Assembly: GCA_937888895.1 (NCBI GenBank)
Contig: CALASV010000372.1
Location: forward strand, 1 to 10,964
Origin: an uncultured Clostridia bacterium
GTDB taxonomy: Bacteria > Bacillota > Clostridia > Lachnospirales > Lachnospiraceae
Length of the DNA stretch: 10,964 nt
Direction of reading: 5' to 3'
Positions 7,113 to 10,964 of the stretch are shown piece after piece. Each line of letters opens with the position of its first letter. Within the stretch, counting starts at the first letter, position 1. Position numbers and translations under genes: made by a program. Below the pieces are notes generated by a model. That model was not told the DNA's origin. It worked only from the letters and a program-made list of their open reading frames with translations, and searched no databases.

Positions 7113-7814
7113 TTACCACTCAATTTCTGCCACATCTACTGGACATTCATTTTGTCTCATTGCACCTACTTTTCCATTTTTAATCTCAATGACTCTATCT
7201 GCCATTGGTGCTATTGCTTTATTATGTGTAATAACAACTACTGTCGTATTTGTTCTTCTGCAAGTATCTTGTAATAACTTCAAAATAGATTTTCCTGTTT
7301 GATAATCTAGCGCACCCGTTGGCTCATCACAAAGAAGTAACTTCGGATTTTTTGCTAATGCTCTCGCAATCGATACTCTTTGCTGTTCCCCACCTGATAA
7401 TTGTGCAGGAAAGTTTTTCATTCGGTCTTTCAAACCAACTTCTTCTAATACTTCTTTTGCATCTTTTGGATTTTTAATAATCTGCTGTGCAAGCTCTACA
7501 TTTTCTAATGCTGTTAAATTTTGCACTAGATTGTAAAACTGAAATACAAAACCAACATCTTCTCTACGATATTTTGTCAGCTTCTTCGCATTATAAGTAG
7601 CCACATCTTCCCCATCTACTAACACATTTCCACTTGTCGCACTATCCATACCACCTAAAATATTTAATACTGTTGTTTTACCAGCACCCGAAGGTCCTAC
7701 AATAACAACAAACTCTCCCTGTTCCATCTCAAAATTGATACCATTCGCTGCACGAATTTCTATCTCACCTGTTTTATACACTTTTTCTACATCTTTTAAT
7801 GCAATATATGCCAT
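7113..7814 (-). CDS. ABC transporter ATP-binding protein (MacB/LolD/FtsE type)
   Basis: The 233-residue cytoplasmic ATPase has every nucleotide-binding motif in order: Walker A GPSGAGKTT (40-48), Q-loop Gln92 in FVFQFYNL, signature LSGGEQQR (139-146), Walker B LLLCDE with Glu164, D-loop ALD (168-170) and switch His197. The NLTALENVELA segment after the Q-loop and GGMDSATSG after Walker A are typical of the subfamily that pairs with FtsX-like permeases. The downstream permease gene confirms the pairing. Translation starts at 7814, with GGAAGGAG six bases upstream. An extended -10 promoter lies about 50 bases upstream, so ATPase and permease form a two-gene operon. No key residue is missing, so the ATPase should be active. 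The nearby two-component genes suggest inducible expression. Confidence 0.95.
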   Translation of the reverse strand: MAYIALKDVEKVYKTGEIEIRAANGINFEMEQGEFVVIVGPSGAGKTTVLNILGGMDSATSGNVLVDGEDVATYNAKKLTKYRREDVGFVFQFYNLVQNLTALENVELAQQIIKNPKDAKEVLEEVGLKDRMKNFPAQLSGGEQQRVSIARALAKNPKLLLCDEPTGALDYQTGKSILKLLQDTCRRTNTTVVVITHNKAIAPMADRVIEIKNGKVGAMRQNECPVDVAEIEW

Positions 7815-7864
7815 AGTTGACTCCTTCCATTCGACTTTTTTCTGATTTCAACTGCCTGACTCTG

Positions 7865-7873
7865 ATTATATCA
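7865..7873 (-). promoter_or_regulatory. extended -10 promoter of the ABC transporter operon
   Basis: The minus strand reads TGATATAAT, a perfect TGn-TATAAT extended -10 box, about 50 bases before the ATPase start. No good -35 hexamer lies at the usual distance (tacacg at 17 bases), as expected for an activator-dependent or extended -10 promoter. Confidence 0.6.
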
Positions 7874-7901
7874 CTTTCCTGTAAATTCGTGTATTAAAAT
7901 T

Positions 7902-7944
7902 TTGTGAAAAACAATAAATTTGGAGCTTAACTTGTGAAAAACAA
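7902..7944. promoter_or_regulatory. pair of exact 13-bp direct repeats, candidate regulator-binding sites
   Basis: The sequence ttgtgaaaaacaa occurs at 7902-7914 and again at 7932-7944, exactly 30 bp or about three helical turns apart, on the same DNA face. Each copy has short inverted arms (ttgt/acaa). Relative to the ABC promoter the sites fall near -44 to -56 and -74 to -86, a normal activator position. The second copy also covers the -35 box of the opposing promoter. The response regulator at the right end is a natural but unproven candidate. Confidence 0.45.
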
Positions 7945-7960
7945 CTTTTTATACTATAAT
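7932..7960 (+). promoter_or_regulatory. sigma-A-type promoter for the AAA-ATPase pseudogene
   Basis: TTGTGA (7932-7937) and a perfect TATAAT (7955-7960) are separated by 17 bases. Transcription would begin near 7967 and leave a leader of about 107 bases with two small hairpins before the ATG at 8074. The ribosome binding region (AGAGAGTGA) is weak and rather distant. Confidence 0.5.
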
Positions 7961-8038
7961 CAAAGAAAGCAATCGGATATTCGTAAGCCACTTCGCTACT
8001 TACTCATAACCATACTGTGGTTATTTGATTAGATTAAC
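7957..8038. repeat. left structured repeat flanking the AAA pseudogene
   Basis: Outer arms taatcaaa (7957-7964) and tttgatta (8025-8032) enclose two hairpins: gtaag/cttac (7984-7988 with 8000-8004) and a perfect 7-bp stem ataacca/tggttat (8007-8013 with 8019-8025; the last base is shared with the outer arm). The right end ttatttgattagattaa (8022-8038) matches 15 of 17 bases of the right end of the element at 8895-9020. The layout suggests a degenerate relative of that element on the other side of the AAA gene. Confidence 0.4.
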
Positions 8039-8073
8039 CTTTATTCCTAATAGAAAGAGAGTGATAGATTGTT

Positions 8074-8892
8074 ATGGGAAAATATTTAAACAATAAAAAC
8101 GCATTGGAGCTTTATAAACAAGAAGTATTAAAACCTTATTTTATAGATAAAACAGATATGATAGAGGAATTACTCTATGTTATAAATGGAGCAAGTAATT
8201 GTGTTTGTATCATACGACCTCGTCGCTTTGGTAAAACTATGATTGCAAATATGCTCACCTCTTATTTTTCAAAAGGATACGATACTTCTACTGTTTTTGA
8301 TAAATTGCATATAAAACATTCAGAACATTATAAAGAACACTTAAATACTCATAATGTCATTCATATTGATTTTAGTCAAATACCAATGCCATGTAATTCA
8401 TATAATAAATATATCACTCGTATCGTACACTCTTTAATGGAAGACTTACAAACACAATTTCCAAATGTTACATTTTCAAAAGAAGATGCATTATGGGATA
8501 TACTTGATAAAATTTACTCCCAATATCCCGAAAAATTCATATTTATTTTAGATGAATGGGACGCTGTTTTTCATATGAAATTTATTACCACAGCAGAAAA
8601 AAATCAATATCTTAGTTTTTTAAAAGCACTCTTAAAAGATAAAGCTTATGTATTTTTTGCTTATATGACAGGGATTTTACCAATTGCTAAATATTCTAGT
8701 GGTTCAGAATTGAATATGTTTTTAGAATATACTATGGTAACCGAAGAAAAATTTAGCGAATACTTTGGATTTACATAATTAGAAGTAGATGAACTGTATG
8801 AAAGATATGTAACTAAAGTAAAAAAAGTAAATATCACAAGAGAGGGTTTACGCGATTGATATAATGGTTATCATACAAAATCAGGAGAAAGT
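8074..8892 (+). pseudogene. decayed AAA-ATPase-like / PD-(D/E)XK nuclease family gene
   Basis: The only plus-strand gene. The first 234 codons give a good AAA-ATPase-like domain of the multicopy family that normally continues into a C-terminal PD-(D/E)XK nuclease (about 520-560 residues in all): MGKYLNNKNALELYK start, Walker A RPRRFGKTM (48-56), Walker B FIFILDEWD (155-163), and AYMTGILPIAKYSSGSELNM (196-215). TAA at 8776 ends the frame after EYFGFT, but family sequence continues in the same frame as LEVDELYERY ... NITREGLRD, then TGA at 8857 where the conserved Trp of RDWYxGYH belongs, then YNGYHTKSGE. Homology stops near 8892, where a structured repeat starts, so the whole nuclease half is missing. 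The family's role is unsettled; anti-phage, toxin and selfish-element ideas exist. Any product here would be a truncated ATPase. Confidence 0.85.
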
Positions 8893-8894
8893 CA

Positions 8895-9020
8895 TAACCG
8901 AATAGCTACTAACGTAGCTTGTCAGATGGAGCTTAAAAACTCCATCTGACACAAATAAGACCATTACCCACCACTTAGTGCTTTACGCACTAAAAGTGGG
9001 GGACTTATTTGATTCGGTTA
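8895..9020. repeat. 126-bp four-way-junction element (non-autonomous mobile element or structured RNA)
   Basis: Perfect 9-bp ends taaccgaat (8895-8903) and attcggtta (9012-9020) enclose three arms with almost no unpaired linker. Arm 1 is agctac/gtagct (8904-8909, 8914-8919). Arm 2 is gtcagatggag/ctccatctgac (8921-8931, 8940-8950). Arm 3 is caaataag/cttatttg (8952-8959, 9004-9011), capped by ccactt-agtgc/gcact-aa-aagtgg (8971-8981, 8987-8999) and ccc/ggg. Arm 3 joins the closing helix without a gap. The tip on the minus strand (GTGGTGGGTAATGGTC) recalls right-end hairpins of IS200/IS605 elements, from memory only. It begins where the pseudogene homology ends and lies 10 bases after the kinase stop, so it may also end the kinase transcript. 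Confidence 0.65.
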
Positions 9021-9030
9021 AAAGAAAATT

Positions 9031-10452
9031 TTATTGCACCACTTTTGATAAAGAAAAAATAAATTCTGTACCGACATTTTCTATACTGTTTACGGAAATA
9101 TCTTCTTCATGTGCTACTATAATTTCCTTTACAATAGACAGTCCAAGCCCTGTTCCTTTTTTATCTTTTCCTCTCGATAAATCCGTTTTGTAAAATCTAT
9201 CCCAAATTTTATCTAAACTTTCCTTTGGAATACCGATTCCTTTATCGCTTACTTTTACAATTACTTTATTTCCTTTTTCTTCCGTTGTAATATAAACAGC
9301 AGAATTTGAATGACTAAATTTTACAGCATTATCAATTAAATTATATAATACTCGTTGAATTTTATCCATATCTGCATATACCAATTGCTCTTTTTGAGAA
9401 AATATTAAGTTTAACATCATATTTTTGTTTTTAAATATTCCTTCAAAACTAATAGCAATCTGTTTAATCATTTGATTAATATCAAACTGAGACTTACAAA
9501 GAACAATGCCATTATCTTCAAAACTATTTAATTCCAATAAATTAGAAGTTAATTTATTTAAACGCTCTGTTTCAAAAATAATAATATCTAAATATTTTTC
9601 TTGCAATTCCACAGGTATTGTTCCATCTTTCATTGCTTCCACATAACCTTTAATCGAAGTTAATGGTGAGCGAAAGTCATGTGATACATTAGATACAAAT
9701 TTTCGTTGCCTATCGTCTGCATTTTTTAATCTATTCCCTATTTCCTGCACTGCTTGTCCTAATTGCCCAAATTCTGTTGTTCCATCTAATTCTAATGTTT
9801 CTTTAAAAATTCCTTTAGAAAATTGTGTAGCTACTTCTGTTATTTTTTTCGTTGGCAGTTCTACTAATCGATAAATAAAAAATAATAAAATAACTATAAT
9901 TAGCAATAATAAAAGGAAAACTCCAACAATAAATTCTCCATACACTAATTGTTCTTCCTCTACTTGGCTCATTGGTACAGACATAACTAAATAACCTTTA
10001 TTCTCATACTTATGAATCACTGGAAGAATCGTACAAAGAAGGGCTTCTTCCATAATTTCTGGAAAATATACTTCTTCTTGAAAAACTTGTTCTAAAAACT
10101 TTGGATTTTTTCCTATCAAATCAATTCCCACAGCACTACATTCCGAATTTTTTTCTGAATCTGTTACAACAATCCCTTTATTACTTACCATCCAAACTCT
10201 TGTGCCATGCATTTCGTCTAGCAATCGAATTTGATTTACTAATTCTACATAGTTAGAATTATTCCTATTATAATATTCCATCACATACTCTGATAAAAAT
10301 TTAGTTGCATCTTCATATAAATTATGCTTTGTATTTCTTAACTTACTTATTTTGATGGCATCTGTGCTTATCATATTTAAAATAACAAATAAAAATAATC
10401 CTATAGCAAAAAACAAAAGCGTCAGCTTTACCATTAAGGAATGCTTCTTCAT
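9031..10452 (-). CDS. membrane sensor histidine kinase
   Basis: The 473-residue two-component sensor has an N-terminal helix (about 7-27), an extracellular sensor of about 140 residues, a second helix (about 173-194), a HAMP-like region (195-247), a dimerisation/phosphoacceptor domain with His258 in NVSHDFRSPLTSIKGY, and a catalytic domain with the N-box NLIDNAVKFS (371-380), G1 DKGIGIP (403-409), F-box near Phe420 and G2 GTGLGL (433-438). GTRVWMVSNKGIVVTDS (83-99) looks like the strand core of a PAS/Cache-like extracellular fold; the signal cannot be read. Its ATG overlaps the regulator stop (TAATG), with GAGG seven bases upstream, so translation is coupled. It is complete. The ABC transporter beyond the insertion is its most plausible output. 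Confidence 0.93.
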   Translation of the reverse strand: MKKHSLMVKLTLLFFAIGLFLFVILNMISTDAIKISKLRNTKHNLYEDATKFLSEYVMEYYNRNNSNYVELVNQIRLLDEMHGTRVWMVSNKGIVVTDSEKNSECSAVGIDLIGKNPKFLEQVFQEEVYFPEIMEEALLCTILPVIHKYENKGYLVMSVPMSQVEEEQLVYGEFIVGVFLLLLLIIVILLFFIYRLVELPTKKITEVATQFSKGIFKETLELDGTTEFGQLGQAVQEIGNRLKNADDRQRKFVSNVSHDFRSPLTSIKGYVEAMKDGTIPVELQEKYLDIIIFETERLNKLTSNLLELNSFEDNGIVLCKSQFDINQMIKQIAISFEGIFKNKNMMLNLIFSQKEQLVYADMDKIQRVLYNLIDNAVKFSHSNSAVYITTEEKGNKVIVKVSDKGIGIPKESLDKIWDRFYKTDLSRGKDKKGTGLGLSIVKEIIVAHEEDISVNSIENVGTEFIFSLSKVVQ

Positions 10453-10964
10453 TACAGTACCTCAAATTTATACCCAATACCCCATACGGTAGCTATTTTC
10501 CAACTTGGTCTATCTTTTATTTTCTCACGTAATCGTTTTACATGAACATCTATCGTTCTTGTATCTCCAAAATAATCATAAGACCAAATATTATCTAGTA
10601 ATTGGTCTCTCGTAAATACATGGTTTGGATGAGACGCAAGAAAATATAATAATTCTAATTCTTTTCGTGTCAATTCTACTGTAGTTCCACAATATAAAAC
10701 AGAATAATTTGTCAAATTAACCTCTAAATCCGGATATTTTACAATCTCCCCTACTTGAGGCTTTACTACTGGCTTTTCTGTCTTTTCCACTTTTTCTACT
10801 AGCGTTTCTTCTTTCTTTGCTTGATATCTTCGCAATACTGCCTTTACTCTTGCTACTAACTCTTTTGAATCAAAAGGTTTAATCATATAATCATCTGCAC
10901 CAAGTTCTAATCCTAATACCTTATCAAATACTTCTCCTTTAGCAGATAACATAATAATTGGTAC
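10452..10964 (-). CDS. OmpR/PhoB-family response regulator, C-terminal part (N-terminus beyond the right edge)
   Basis: The frame is open to the window edge: codons for VPII precede the first internal Met at 10952, so that Met is not the start and about 75-80 residues, including the phosphorylated Asp, are missing. The visible 170 residues hold the end of the receiver (the Ser of IIMLSAKGE, the conserved Lys of DDYMIKPFD), a long charged linker (about 50-70, KKEETLVEKVEKTEKPVVKP) and a winged-helix DNA-binding domain with VELTRKELELLYFLASHPNH, FTRDQLLDNIWSYDY, the recognition-helix region TRTIDVHVKRLREKI and the C-terminal hairpin ATVWGIGYKFEVL. It is the partner of the kinase, whose ATG overlaps its TAA by one base. 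Confidence 0.94.
   Translation of the reverse strand, partial: VPIIMLSAKGEVFDKVLGLELGADDYMIKPFDSKELVARVKAVLRRYQAKKEETLVEKVEKTEKPVVKPQVGEIVKYPDLEVNLTNYSVLYCGTTVELTRKELELLYFLASHPNHVFTRDQLLDNIWSYDYFGDTRTIDVHVKRLREKIKDRPSWKIATVWGIGYKFEVL

Noticed and set aside
7921..7930. tggagcttaa shared with 8927-8936 as part of the element family
   Set aside because: A 10-bp match is expected many times by chance in an AT-rich 11-kb window.
8895..9020. Cloverleaf-like shape considered as a tRNA or tRNA-like gene
   Set aside because: Helix lengths (9, 6, 11 and 8+11 bp) and loops do not match tRNA, and there is no T-loop GTTCRA motif, anticodon arm or CCA end.

Overview
The window is AT-rich, with Gram-positive style ribosome binding sites and gene families typical of anaerobic gut Clostridia. 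The best guess is Lachnospiraceae. The signs are an M18 aminopeptidase, a C_GCAxxG_C_C redox protein, a clostridial-type dUTPase, an FtsX-like permease with a long LxxG heptad stalk, and an AAA/PD-(D/E)XK multicopy gene. The assignment rests on family resemblance, not on a marker gene.

All intact genes lie on the minus strand, so they read from right to left. From right to left: a response regulator (N-terminus cut by the window edge) and its histidine kinase, joined by a TAATG overlap; a mobile-looking insertion (about 7957-9020) carrying a decayed plus-strand AAA-ATPase gene between two structured repeats; an ABC ATPase and its 1224-residue permease, read from an extended -10 promoter; an M18 aminopeptidase; a 315-base intergenic region with a terminator-like hairpin and a large near-perfect palindrome; and a tight group of dut, a C_GCAxxG_C_C redox protein gene and a tRNA-dihydrouridine synthase cut by the left edge.

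The likely functional unit on the right is a sensor/regulator pair controlling an ABC efflux or mechanotransmission-type transporter, its original linkage interrupted by the insertion. Two exact 13-bp direct repeats, 30 bp apart, lie upstream of the ABC promoter and overlap the opposing promoter of the AAA gene. The permease carries an extracellular antiparallel coiled-coil hairpin long enough to reach across a Gram-positive wall.

The most unusual DNA is a 126-bp element (8895-9020) that folds on paper into a compact four-way junction, ends where the AAA/nuclease homology ends, and shares an exact 20-bp end with a second site 8.5 kb away. Next is a 136-base palindromic element (1644-1779). 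No intact transposase, CRISPR array, rRNA or tRNA gene was seen.
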